Assembly (NCBI RefSeq): GCF_017873335.1
Contig: NZ_JAGGKB010000002.1
Span: 1 to 64,000, forward strand
DNA: 64,000 nt
Direction: 5' to 3'
Source of the DNA: Thermococcus stetteri
Lineage (GTDB): Archaea > Methanobacteriota_B > Thermococci > Thermococcales > Thermococcaceae
In this document: positions 10,753 through 19,291 of the stretch, in pieces
How positions within the stretch are numbered: position 1 is the stretch's first letter
How the letters are laid out: every line of letters begins with the position of its first letter
The notes under the pieces: model-generated
What the model saw: only the letters and a program-made list of their open reading frames with translations
What the model was told of the DNA's origin: nothing
The model's database searches: none
Translations under genes and position numbers: made by a program

Positions 10753-10991
10753 AATTAAGGAATGTCCGATAAGGCGTATGATCATTTCATGTGACACGTT
10801 TATTCCATAGGCCGGAAACATAGCATCCCTCCTACTGCATAATCTCGTATATACTGACTGACTCAGAACTCAAGTTCTTGCCCTATCGTCGCTTATTCCA
10901 TCTTTCCAGGTAATCACCAGCACATTGGTCGCCCTCCCTATTGTTCCAACGGCAAAACCTTTTAACTCTATTTCAAAAGCAACTTTGAAGG

Positions 10992-11110
10992 GGTGGGATG
11001 ACAAAGGGCCTTCAACCGATGACACCACTCCCTGGAAAACTCTCCTTTGGCCGAAAAAGGCTATAGAAGGGAGATCTGGCCTGTCAACCGATGAGGAGTG
11101 TCATCCCTCC
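10992..11110. repeat. 119-bp miniature element with terminal inverted repeats
   Basis: The ends GGTGGGATGACA (10992-11003) and TGTCATCCCTCC (11099-11110) are inverted repeats matching at 11 of 12 bases. Inside are two direct repeats, GGCCTTCAACCGATGA (11007-11022) and GGCCTGTCAACCGATGA (11078-11094), differing by one inserted base and a substitution. A central CTCCTTT...AGAAGGGAG can pair, so the whole can fold back. No coding capacity is evident. It looks like a MITE or a structured RNA; the family is unknown to me. Confidence 0.5.
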
Positions 11111-11152
11111 TGATACCAAGATGATGACATTATCCCCACCTGAGGTGTTCAT

Positions 11153-11617
11153 ATGCTCGGCTTTCTCCGGAGAAAGAAGAAGAGCGGCCCGTTCGTTTAC
11201 CTAAGCGAGCCCACCTTTCTATATCACACTAGAACGGAGAAGGCCATAGTTGAGATAATTCGCGAGAAGCTCAACACCGACAACATACTCGTGCCATCAA
11301 AGTACGGAATGAAGGACACGAGCCACCGCATCGCTGAAGCCGAGTACTTCGTTGCCGTTGCACCCCTCGGGAAGTTCACCTCCCTCGTGGGCAGGGAGGT
11401 CAGGATGGCCGTTGAAAAGGGAATAAAAGTGTTTACACTCCTCATCGCCAGGAGGGAGGATGAGCTCGTCTACTTCTGGGTGGAGGGAGTGCCAGAGGAC
11501 ATCGAATGGCTGTCCCCCGAAGAGACCATGGAGTTCACAAAACTCTTTGTCAATTCAGAGTTCATGGACTACCTCAAGCACGGCCTAGTCTTCGGCTCAA
11601 GAAAAAGGGAATGGTGA
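11153..11617 (+). CDS. Conserved hypothetical protein, possible deoxyribosyltransferase-like fold
   Basis: Protein of 154 residues starting MLGFLRRKKKSGPFVYLSEP, preceded by GAGGTG. The middle, AEAEYFVAVAPLGKFTSLVGREVRMAVEKGIKVFTL, has the layout of nucleoside 2-deoxyribosyltransferase or TIR/SLOG-like Rossmann proteins (hydrophobic strand, loop, acidic residue before a helix and a second strand). This is a fold guess only; no catalytic set could be confirmed. It has no signal peptide and ends 2 bases from the convergent nfnL gene. Confidence 0.6.
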   Translation: MLGFLRRKKKSGPFVYLSEPTFLYHTRTEKAIVEIIREKLNTDNILVPSKYGMKDTSHRIAEAEYFVAVAPLGKFTSLVGREVRMAVEKGIKVFTLLIARREDELVYFWVEGVPEDIEWLSPEETMEFTKLFVNSEFMDYLKHGLVFGSRKREW

Positions 11618-11619
11618 AG

Positions 11620-13068
<1,449 letters not shown>

Positions 13069-13923
13069 TCAGATCACCCCCTTCTCGCGGAGCTTGGCAA
13101 GGTATCTTTCCCTCGCGAGGGCCTGCTGCTCGGCAAAGCGGGAGTCTCTCCTTATCACGTCATCCCAGTCAACCTTGTGGGCATCGAACATTGGCCCGTC
13201 CCTGCAGGCGAACTTTATCTCCCCATCGTAGAGTATCCTGCAGGAGCCGCACATCCCGGTTCCGTCGACCATGATCTGCCTCACCGTCGTTATAGTAGGA
13301 ATGCCGTAGGGCCTCGTTAGCTCGGCGAGCTTGGCCAGGGAACCGAGCTTTCCGCCCGCGAAGATTATGTCGACCTTATCCTGCTCGATGAGCTTCTTAA
13401 CGACGTCCAAATAGTGCCCCTTGATACCGACGCTCCCGTCCTCGGTGGTCAGGTAGTATTCATCCGCCACCGGCTTGGCCAAGAACTCCTCAGGATAGAC
13501 GTTGGCCCTGTTCTCGAAGCTCTGGATTGAGATCGTGTAGTTTCCTGCTTCCTTCATCGCCTTGAGCGTTGCGTAGTTCTCGGCCTGCCCGCAGACGGCG
13601 TCGGAGGCAAAGACGACGTTCCCGTAGTACTTAACCTTTATCGGCTTCCCGAGTGGCCCGAGAAAGCTCCAGAGCTCGTCCCCAACGTTGAACTCGTAGT
13701 AGAGCTGCAGGCTGGTCTTTCCGAGCTTCCTGATGAACATGCTCACCCTGCCTGTTTCCTTGTCGGCCTTGTAGACGGACATTGGAACCCTCTCGCCCTT
13801 CTCATGAAGAATGAAAACCACAAACTGCCCCGGCTTCCAGGCCTTTGCCACGTGCGGCGCTTCCACCTCCATGAAGAAGTCTATCACTGAAAGGTTCTCT
13901 TTGGCAGTTATCCTATATCCCAT
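13069..13923 (-). CDS. nfnS: NfnS/SudB: ferredoxin-NADP oxidoreductase small subunit
   Basis: FNR-family subunit of 284 residues with an N-terminal flavin domain (PGQFVVFILHEKGERVPMSVY), a central nucleotide-binding part (VVFASDAVCGQAENYATL, IIFAGGKLG) and a C-terminal cluster site DGTGMCGSCRI..FACRDGPMFD. Here C(G)SC plus CRDG would hold a [2Fe-2S] cluster. It is the first gene of the two-gene operon; GAGGTGGTG precedes ATG 13923. The promoter carries two GTTn3AAC motifs, which implies redox/sulfur control by SurR. Confidence 0.92.
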   Translation of the reverse strand: MGYRITAKENLSVIDFFMEVEAPHVAKAWKPGQFVVFILHEKGERVPMSVYKADKETGRVSMFIRKLGKTSLQLYYEFNVGDELWSFLGPLGKPIKVKYYGNVVFASDAVCGQAENYATLKAMKEAGNYTISIQSFENRANVYPEEFLAKPVADEYYLTTEDGSVGIKGHYLDVVKKLIEQDKVDIIFAGGKLGSLAKLAELTRPYGIPTITTVRQIMVDGTGMCGSCRILYDGEIKFACRDGPMFDAHKVDWDDVIRRDSRFAEQQALARERYLAKLREKGVI

Positions 13924-13965
13924 AATGCACCACCTCGGACATATGACCAGATATGTTCACCTCTA

Positions 13966-14014
13966 GTTTTGAACTCAAGGCTTATACGCTTTTTTTGAAC
14001 CAAAGGTTTAGAAC
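13966..14014 (-). promoter_or_regulatory. nfnSL promoter with two SurR-type GTTn3AAC sites
   Basis: Two perfect matches to the SurR consensus GTT-NNN-AAC lie at 13966-13974 (GTTTTGAAC) and 14006-14014 (GTTTAGAAC), 40 bases apart. A minus-strand TATA-like GCGTATAAGCC sits between them at 13979-13989, about 60 bases ahead of the nfnS start. One site is therefore upstream of TATA/BRE and one near the start of transcription. In P. furiosus SurR activates or represses redox genes through this motif in response to sulfur. The consensus is 6 fixed bases, so single hits occur by chance; two flanking a TATA box are less likely to. Confidence 0.6.
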
Positions 14015-14126
14015 CCAAATTCTCTGCAGAAAACCTCTAAAAGGCCTTCTTTTGGGAAGAATCCAGGGCTTTTTCATTGATTGCAAGGTTTTTATTTGGT
14101 TTGACCAACTGTGAGCAGGTGATAGT

Positions 14127-14912
14127 ATGGTGAACATCCCGAAGAGTCATCCGCGCTACTGGAGTCTCTACTACCGCGAGAAGATAATCGAGGGAATGGA
14201 GAAGGGAATGACAGCGAAGGCTGGTTTGATAGCCCATGGCAGGGGAGAGGCCTTCGACTACCTGATTGGGGAAAAAACCATAGAACCCGCGGAGAGGGCC
14301 ATGAGAGCGGCCGTTGCGAAGTTCCTTCTGGCCGAGCACCCGGTCATCTCCGTGAATGGGAATGTCGCCGCTCTAGTCCCGAAGGAGACGATTGAGCTCG
14401 CAAAGGCCCTCAACGCGAAGCTTGAGATAAACCTCTTCTACCGCACCGAGGAGAGGGTTAAGGCCATAGCCGAGGAGTTGAGGAAGTACGATCCGGAGAT
14501 GGAGATACTCGGGATAAACCCGACGAGGAGGATTCCCGGATTGGAGCACGAGCGCGGAAAGGTCGATGAGAACGGTATATGGAAGGCGGACGTTGTCCTG
14601 GTCCCCCTCGAAGACGGCGACAGGACCGAAGCTCTCGTCAGGATGGGCAAGTTCGTCGTTACCGTTGACTTGAACCCCCTCTCCAGGAGCGCCAGGATGG
14701 CCGACATAACAATAGTGGACAACATCGTGAGGGCCTACCCGAGGATGACAGAGCTCGCGAGGGAGATGAAGGACTACAGCAGGGAAAAGCTTGAGAGAAT
14801 CCTGGAAGAATACGACAACGGAAAAGTCCTGAGTGACGTTTTGCTCCATATAAGAGACAGACTCACTAAGCTGGCGGAAGAGGGAATATGGAGAAGGAAG
14901 GAGCTTGAGTGA
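14127..14912 (+). CDS. 4-phosphopantoate--beta-alanine ligase (phosphopantothenate synthetase)
   Basis: Archaeal coenzyme A pathway enzyme that joins 4-phosphopantoate to beta-alanine using ATP. The protein of 261 residues has the family pattern: N-terminal IPKSHPRYWSLYYREK, the nucleotide region VISVNGNVAALVP, RRIPGLEHERGKV, VVLVPLEDGDRTEALVRMGK and TVDLNPLSRSARMADI. The last segments match the T. kodakarensis enzyme active site. ATG 14127 follows AGGTGATAG. TATA-like TTTTTATTT at 14089-14097 is followed at 14096-14108 by a palindrome, TTGGT-TTG-ACCAA, a possible operator. Dephospho-CoA kinase of the same pathway is at 24265. Confidence 0.92.
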   Translation: MVNIPKSHPRYWSLYYREKIIEGMEKGMTAKAGLIAHGRGEAFDYLIGEKTIEPAERAMRAAVAKFLLAEHPVISVNGNVAALVPKETIELAKALNAKLEINLFYRTEERVKAIAEELRKYDPEMEILGINPTRRIPGLEHERGKVDENGIWKADVVLVPLEDGDRTEALVRMGKFVVTVDLNPLSRSARMADITIVDNIVRAYPRMTELAREMKDYSREKLERILEEYDNGKVLSDVLLHIRDRLTKLAEEGIWRRKELE

Positions 14913-14990
14913 AGCTTTTCCTTTTGTTGCCTTTTTCTTGTGTCGGCTTTTAAGAACACGTGCTGTGGCTAGAGGTAAAAATTGGAATGA

Positions 14991-15021
14991 CTGACCTCCT
15001 CCCCGCCCTGAAGGGCGGGGC
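14991..15021 (-). repeat. TnpB-type element right end (solo copy B)
   Basis: On the minus strand this matches copies A and C over 31 bases with one difference (GCCCCGCC for GCCTCGCC), which improves stem pairing and so may be compensatory. Homology to the copy at 55269 continues about 20 bases upstream (GACTTTTTCTTTTTAACAAG). It lies between the phosphopantothenate synthetase and cysteine synthase genes, with no transposase gene nearby. The bases after AGGAGGTCAG on the minus strand are TCATTCCAATTTT. Confidence 0.75.
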
Positions 15022-15076
15022 TTGTTAAAAAGAAAAAGTCAAAAAAGAACAGTACGAGAAAATGCCAAAGACATCA

Positions 15077-15983
15077 CTACCCCTCGCGCAGATATTTCTC
15101 AAACACCTCTACGTACTTAAACGCGTCGTCTGGAAATATCAGGATCGCCGTTCCGGGATACCTGTCCCTAGTCTTCTCAAGGGCACTGACGACGGCACCC
15201 GAGCTGAGGCCTATTAAGATGCCTTCCCTTCTGGCCACCTGGATGGATCCTTCAATCGCTTCCCTCTGTGTTGCCTCGACTACCTCATCAATGCCAGCGT
15301 CAAAAAACCACTTAGGCCTTGTTTCGAGCCGTTTTATGCCCGGAATCTTCTCGCCCCTGGCAGGGACCACCCCGATGACTTTCGTGTCGTAGCGCTCTTT
15401 GAAATACTTTGCAATCCCTGCTATGTGTCCAGAAGTCCCGACTCCAGCGATTATTACATCGGGGCTCTCTCCTATGCTTCTGAGCTGTTCGTCTATTTCC
15501 CTCGCCGTGTACCTGTAATGGGCCTCAAAGTTGTCGTCGTTCTCGAACTGGTTCAGGTTCACTGCCCCTGCTTTCCCTGCCTCATCTCTGACGAACTCAA
15601 TCATCTCCCGGTCAATCACTTCGAAGTCTGTCTTCACGACCTCTGCCCCGAGGACTTTCAGAAGGGTTAATGTTGCGTCTGGAGTCGGCTTCGGCAGATA
15701 GGCCCTGAATTCAACGTCAAAAATGTTTGATATAGCTGCCATTGATATGCCAACGTTTCCAGAGGTTGCCTCAAAAAGCCGCCTGGTGCCGTCGATGTCT
15801 CCGCGCTTCAAAGCGTTCATTACGAGGTTAAAAACAGCCCTGTCTTTTATGCTCCTGCTGAAGGGGTTAAAGAACTCCAACTTCGCAAAATACATCCCCC
15901 CTCTCGTCCGAAAGAGAAAGCCTGAGCAGGGGGGTCGGCTTGTACTTCTCAAAGAGTTCTATTGGGTTGTTGAAGACGTTCAT
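15077..15983 (-). pseudogene. Cysteine synthase-family PLP enzyme, frameshifted near its N-terminus
   Basis: Fold-type II PLP enzyme related to cysteine synthase; Thermococcus homologues use O-phosphoserine. From ATG 15983 (after GGTGATC) the frame reads NVFNNPIELFEKYKPTPLLR..SDERGDV and then breaks near 15890, where GTATTTTGCG is two bases short of a GTATATTTTGCG-like ancestor. The other frame continues YFAKLEFFNPFSRSIKDRAV, with the PLP lysine in SIKDRA, EATSGNVGI and GVGTSGHIAG, to the normal C-terminus (IFPDDAFKYV). An internal ATG just before YFAKLEFF has no spaced ribosome site. It is either a recent pseudogene or a sequence error. TATA-like ATTTATAAT lies at 16018-16026. Confidence 0.75.
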
Positions 15984-16043
15984 CCGGGATCACCGAGCCG
16001 GTTTAAAATACGGGCATTATAAATGTTTTGTCCCAGACAACAG

Positions 16044-16094
16044 TACCCAACAATGGGTAAGTCATGGACATTAAATATGAGGTTAGATAACCTC
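16044..16094. promoter_or_regulatory. Two perfect palindromes upstream of the cysteine synthase promoter
   Basis: TACCCA-ACAA-TGGGTA lies at 16044-16059 and GAGGTTA-GA-TAACCTC at 16079-16094, both in the 187-base gap between the cysteine synthase and HTH genes (both minus). They lie about 20 and 55 bases upstream of the minus-strand TATA box. The positions suit activator or repressor sites; alternatively the second could help terminate the HTH transcript. The binding factor is unknown. Confidence 0.35.
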
Positions 16095-16170
16095 TATTGA
16101 GATCAGGTGGAGAATAGAAGCAGGTCTATGCCAACTCAACGTTATGGCGGTACTGAATTGAAAAAAGCCG

Positions 16171-16902
16171 TTAAAACTCTTTTTCAGTTTTTTCGACGAG
16201 TTTCCTAAGGCCGTTAATGAGTTCGGTCTCGCTTGAAGCCTTTGAAACGACGAGGGGTATTCTCTCGCGCTCCGCCAGCTTGACGGCGAGCTGATCGAGC
16301 TTCTTGACGCCGTGGAGGACTATGACTGCCGGCTTGAGGCCCTGGACGCGGACAGCTATCATGGGGCTTCTCCCGGTGCTCACCTTCGTGAAGACGAGCG
16401 CCCTCTCTGTCGTCCAGCCGTAGAGCTTTAGGAACTCCTCACTGCTCATCTCGAGGATGGCCCTTATGCTGTCCACCACGGTGTAGCCGTATATCTTCCT
16501 GTCGAGGAGGTCGTGGTTTGCCGTGACTTCTCCCTTAACGGCTTCAACAACGTCTCTTATTGGGACAGGAACTGAGAACTCTCTGATATCGAGAATAGCG
16601 TCAGTTGGGAGCTCTCCCTCAATGGTCTTGCTGAAAGCCCTAATGACGTTGCCGCCCCTCTTCTCGTCTATCTCAAGGAGGGCCTCAACGAACTTCCTTA
16701 TCGTCGAGGCTCCAGGGCTCTTCCTTCTGCCGCCTTCGTAGTCACTAATTACCGAGGAAGAAACGCCGAGATAATCTGCAAGCTCAGTCTGGCTTATACC
16801 GAATATCTCACGCCACTTCCTCATCGTCTTGCCCGGATCAGAAGAAAGGGTTATCTCACCAGCAATCCTCTTGGCAAGGGCTTCCTTTTCTTTCTCCAGC
16901 AT
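16171..16902 (-). CDS. HTH (Xre-type) transcription regulator with C-terminal sensor-like domain
   Basis: Protein of 243 residues. A Cro/C1-type helix-turn-helix spans about 26-75 (RKWREIFGISQTELADYLGVSSSVISDYEGGRRKSP is split here as ISQTELADYLGVSSSVISDY plus EGGRRKSP). The remainder (100-243) is an alpha/beta domain of the type seen in Thermococcales HTH proteins, ending with VVSKASSETELINGLRKLVE. No ligand can be named. The ATG at 16902 has little ribosome site. It is close to tRNA-Arg on the same strand and may regulate the neighbouring cysteine synthase. Confidence 0.8.
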   Translation of the reverse strand: MLEKEKEALAKRIAGEITLSSDPGKTMRKWREIFGISQTELADYLGVSSSVISDYEGGRRKSPGASTIRKFVEALLEIDEKRGGNVIRAFSKTIEGELPTDAILDIREFSVPVPIRDVVEAVKGEVTANHDLLDRKIYGYTVVDSIRAILEMSSEEFLKLYGWTTERALVFTKVSTGRSPMIAVRVQGLKPAVIVLHGVKKLDQLAVKLAERERIPLVVSKASSETELINGLRKLVEKTEKEF

Positions 16903-17059
16903 AATCTCTGCTACCTCTGAAAGATTATAAGTCTTTCGGCAATTGCAGAAAGGGGGTAATGCCCATCTGACACGACGGTATGAGAAGGTAGACTATTTTG
17001 AACAAAATTCTCTGTCTAAGGTTCCATTTTTTAGTTCGGACAATTTGGAGTGTTTGTAT

Positions 17060-17131
17060 TTCTTGGAAACAAGTCGGCTCGTTAAAAACGCATACTTCCT
17101 TCCCGCCAGCGCTTGCACAAGCAATGGCTGA
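17060..17131 (-). repeat. Element directly 3' of tRNA-Arg, copy 2
   Basis: Immediately after the encoded CCA of tRNA-Arg, the minus strand reads TCAGCCATTGCTTGTGCAAG then CGCTGGCGGG.AAGGAAGTATGCG and TTTTTAACGAGC. About 45 of 58 positions agree with the bases after tRNA-Ile at 1-60. The open frame across it continues to a stop near 16993 (..ALAGRKYAFLTSRLVSKKYKHSK). Two different tRNA genes sharing the same 3' flank is unusual; see the findings. Confidence 0.5.
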
Positions 17132-17209
17132 TGGCGGGCCGGGCGGGATTTGAACCCGCGACCTTCGGCTCCGGAGGCCGACGCCCTGTCCAGACTAGGC
17201 CACCGGCCC
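17132..17209 (-). tRNA. tRNA-Arg (CCG)
   Basis: Minus-strand cloverleaf with acceptor GGGCCGG/CCGGCCC, anticodon stem TCGGC/GCCGA around loop CTCCGGA (anticodon CCG), T arm GCGGGTTCAAATCCCGC and encoded CCA at 17132-17134. A minus-strand TATA box GATTTTTAAG near 17237-17246 is about 30 bases ahead of the 5' end. Confidence 0.95.
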
Positions 17210-17367
17210 ATTTCCCACATTGAAAAGGAAAGAGAGCTTAAAAATCTAACCACTGGAAGGAAGTTCCTGGGCAGTGCTAGACGCATCAGAAGGGTATCCA
17301 GGGGTGGTATCAGTGCCCTATGAGGAGTAAAATTTATAAATCTACCATCGGAGCTAACACCGGGTAC

Positions 17368-17443
17368 AGCCCCGTGGTGTAGCGGCCAAGCATGCGGGAC
17401 TCTGGATCCCGCGACCGGGGTTCGAATCCCCGCGGGGCTACCA
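17368..17443 (+). tRNA. tRNA-Gln (CTG)
   Basis: Cloverleaf with acceptor AGCCCCG/CGGGGCT, anticodon stem CGGGA/TCCCG around loop CTCTGGA (anticodon CTG), T arm CGGGGTTCGAATCCCCG and encoded CCA at 17441-17443. TATA box ATTTATAAATC at 17332-17342 lies 28 bases upstream. It is divergent from tRNA-Arg. Confidence 0.95.
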
Positions 17444-17797
17444 TTCAACTGGGCTCCAGACGAACTTCGAACCCCGTGTTTTACTCCCCTTTGTAATCCT
17501 CCCTTCTGGAGAACCTCCAGCTTCTCAGGATGTCCCGTTTTGATTTCGAGGTTTCACTTCCTCACGTGGGTTTGTCTGCCTCACTTCAACATCCCCGATC
17601 GGATAGATATTTACGTGTTCGCTTTTATTGCTGGATTTTTTCCAGATATCTGCTTCCAAAAAATCTCCTTTCAGCCTGAAAAGCGGGGAGATCGAACTTT
17701 TCGGGAACCCTTTTAAGGGGATGCGCCTAATTGGTATTAAGTGAGGTTTTAGTAACTTGGCTGAATAACGCATTTTGAATCAGCTGATAATGAAGAT
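17444..17797. other. Intergenic region, no supported gene
   Basis: About 350 bases between tRNA-Gln and the winged-helix pair. An 82-codon minus frame at 17525-17773 has low-complexity, basic content and no ribosome site, so it is not called. TTTTAAGG near 17711 and TATTAAGTG near 17736 could be promoter parts for the downstream genes. Nothing else is evident. Confidence 0.5.
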
Positions 17798-17806
17798 GTG
17801 AAAGAG

Positions 17807-18028
17807 ATGAACGGAAACCTGAACCTTGAGCGCGAGATCATTGCCCTTTTGAAGAAAAAGGGGCCCTTAAGTGTTGCTTTTATCACGAGGTTCTTGACCG
17901 ATATGGGGTTTGAGTGCACCCATCAACGAGTTGAGAGGGTCTTGAGGGGCCTAGTCTCAAGGGGTGTGATCGAGGCATTTTACAATGGCGGCCTTTACAA
18001 CAAGAGAAAGCACTACAGGGTGAGATAA
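17807..18028 (+). CDS. Small winged-helix DNA-binding protein
   Basis: Protein of 73 residues from ATG 17807 (76 from GTG 17798; neither has a clear ribosome site). LEREIIALLKKKGPLSVAFI, RVERVLRGLVSRGVIE and the basic C-terminus form a compact winged helix of MarR/ArsR-like type. The stop codon overlaps the next gene's ATG (TAATG), so the two are translationally coupled. Position ahead of the DUF1102-like secreted proteins suggests it regulates that locus. Confidence 0.65.
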   Translation: MNGNLNLEREIIALLKKKGPLSVAFITRFLTDMGFECTHQRVERVLRGLVSRGVIEAFYNGGLYNKRKHYRVR

Positions 18029-18525
18029 TGAGCGTAGTAAACAATAAACTGCCCTCCAGTATGATACTCGGCAACAAGAGGAGAATGCTCCTCATAGAGT
18101 TCCTCCAGAGAAAAAACGGGAGCGCCGAGCTCAGGGATGTTGTGGAGTACATTGCCGAGAAGGAGGGCAACACCGAGAGAAAGCACAGGAAGAGCGTCTA
18201 CGTCAGCCTCATGCAGACACACCTGCCAAAGCTAGAGCGAGAGGGAGTCGTCGCTTTCAGTAGAGGCACCATAACCCTCCTCAAAGTGCCAAGCAATGTC
18301 ACCCTCTACATGGAAGTAGTTCAGAAGAACGATATAAGCTGGAGTGTGTTCTATGCGGGCCTCTCGGTAATCTTCGCCATCATGGCCCTGTGGTTAGGCG
18401 ACGGTCTTCTTCTCTTTGCCGGGGTGACTTATTTGATAGTCTCGGTCGTACACCACACAAAGACCTATCCCATAGCTAGGCCGAGAGACAGGAAAAACAC
18501 CGAAAAATCAGGGGACAATGCATAG
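18028..18525 (+). CDS. Membrane-bound winged-helix protein (DUF7344-like)
   Basis: Protein of 165 residues. The first 90 residues form a winged-helix domain of the DUF7344 kind (LGNKRRMLLIEFLQRKNG, then ELRDVVEYIAEKEG and HLPKLEREGVV). Two membrane helices follow (about 108-145: VFYAGLSVIFAIMALWLG, LLLFAGVTYLIVSVVHH). Such one-component membrane regulators sit beside surface-structure genes in archaea. It is co-translated with the small winged-helix gene and precedes the structured leader of the secreted-protein operon. Confidence 0.7.
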   Translation: MSVVNNKLPSSMILGNKRRMLLIEFLQRKNGSAELRDVVEYIAEKEGNTERKHRKSVYVSLMQTHLPKLEREGVVAFSRGTITLLKVPSNVTLYMEVVQKNDISWSVFYAGLSVIFAIMALWLGDGLLLFAGVTYLIVSVVHHTKTYPIARPRDRKNTEKSGDNA

Positions 18526-18683
18526 GTAACCTCCAACTTCATATATACCAGGAGAGCCCACATGGTTGTGGAGCGGTCGTAATGGCCGTCCGCCAAGGGC
18601 ACTGTGTTGCCCACCAATGTGGTGTCGAAGCACCTTCGATACCTGCTTCCATACCACAGTGCCTCCGTATAGGAGGCGAAAAA
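18526..18683 (+). promoter_or_regulatory. Promoter and hairpin-rich leader of the TasA-like locus
   Basis: TATA-like TTCATATATACC lies at 18537-18548, so transcription should begin near 18570, leaving a leader of about 110 bases. It holds hairpins CGGTC-GTAAT-GGCCG (18574-18588), GGGCA-CTGTGT-TGCCC (18597-18612) and a 9-bp stem GGTGTCGAA/TTCGATACC (18621-18643, loop GCACC). The 3' hairpin competes with a second pairing, TGTGGTGT (18618-18625) with ATACCACA (18651-18658). AGGAGGCG at 18671-18678 is the ribosome site. Mutually exclusive stems suggest control by a switch or an RNA-binding factor. Confidence 0.5.
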
Positions 18684-19277
18684 ATGAGAAAGAATCTTGC
18701 TTTGGGAATTTTTGGCCTGTTGGTGGCCTTTGGCCTCGTTCTGGGGGCTGGAGCTAACTTCAGGGACTACAACGCGGACAGGAGCGTGCATTGGAACATC
18801 GTGACCGATGACAACGAGCTCATCGACCTGACCCCAATTCAGCCCTACGCGTACATTAACGGCGGCGGCGTCCTCGTTGTGGACATCAGCCCGAACAACC
18901 CGAACTACCCAGGCTATGGAAATGGCCTGAGCCCGAACTCAGAGTACAACTTCGACGAAGTCTTTGAAGTCAGCAACGACCTCTGGGAGGAGAACATGAG
19001 CATAGTCGTGAGGATAACCAGCGACAACAGCGTGATCCAGTTCTACGGAGCCGACTTTGACATCCACGACAGCACCACCGGTCAGACAGTTTACGCCAGC
19101 GACATGGCAAAGAACGACGTCTGCTTTGTTGTGCACAACGGAGACGCGGTTAAGGTAGGCATGGACTTCACAGTCGGAAACGACGCACCGGGCACGGTAA
19201 ACAGCGCGGCGGTACACATCGAAGCCTACAGGCTCGGCACAGAGCCGGCCGAGATAGCTGGAAACTGCGGTCAGTGA
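18684..19277 (+). CDS. Secreted DUF1102/TasA-like fibre protein 1
   Basis: Protein of 197 residues with a signal peptide ending GAGA/NF at about residue 24. The mature N-terminus NFRDYNADRSVHWNIV and the segment DDNELIDL are shared with the next gene's product; the rest is beta-rich and low in Lys, with two Cys. DUF1102-like proteins include archaeal bundling-pilus subunits related to bacterial TasA, which polymerise by inserting the N-terminal strand into a neighbour. That role is inferred from family resemblance and the adjacent SipW-type peptidase. Strong ribosome site AGGAGGCG. First gene of a five-gene run ending at 22854. Confidence 0.8.
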   Translation: MRKNLALGIFGLLVAFGLVLGAGANFRDYNADRSVHWNIVTDDNELIDLTPIQPYAYINGGGVLVVDISPNNPNYPGYGNGLSPNSEYNFDEVFEVSNDLWEENMSIVVRITSDNSVIQFYGADFDIHDSTTGQTVYASDMAKNDVCFVVHNGDAVKVGMDFTVGNDAPGTVNSAAVHIEAYRLGTEPAEIAGNCGQ

Positions 19278-19291
19278 AGGAGGAATGAAAG

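Larger units (their letters stand above)
10194..11152. other. Gene-poor, decayed intergenic region
   Basis: About 960 bases without an intact gene. It contains a TnpB-type element end (10461-10491), a probable broken gene fragment just after it (10497-10752), and a 119-bp element with terminal inverted repeats (10992-11110). A 109-codon frame at 10203-10532 reads through the element end and has no good ribosome site, so I do not call it. Its middle part (IPLVGPSWDDLTTRAIDGTYELLG) looks protein-like and may be another remnant. The content suggests a rearrangement or insertion hot spot. Confidence 0.6.

Noticed and set aside
16993-17448. Open frame of 151 codons across tRNA-Arg and tRNA-Gln (minus)
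   Set aside because: It mainly translates the tRNA genes themselves; no ribosome site and no protein-like content except the short 3' flank discussed as a repeat.
17525-17773. 82-codon minus-strand frame after tRNA-Gln
   Set aside because: No ribosome site or promoter, low-quality composition.
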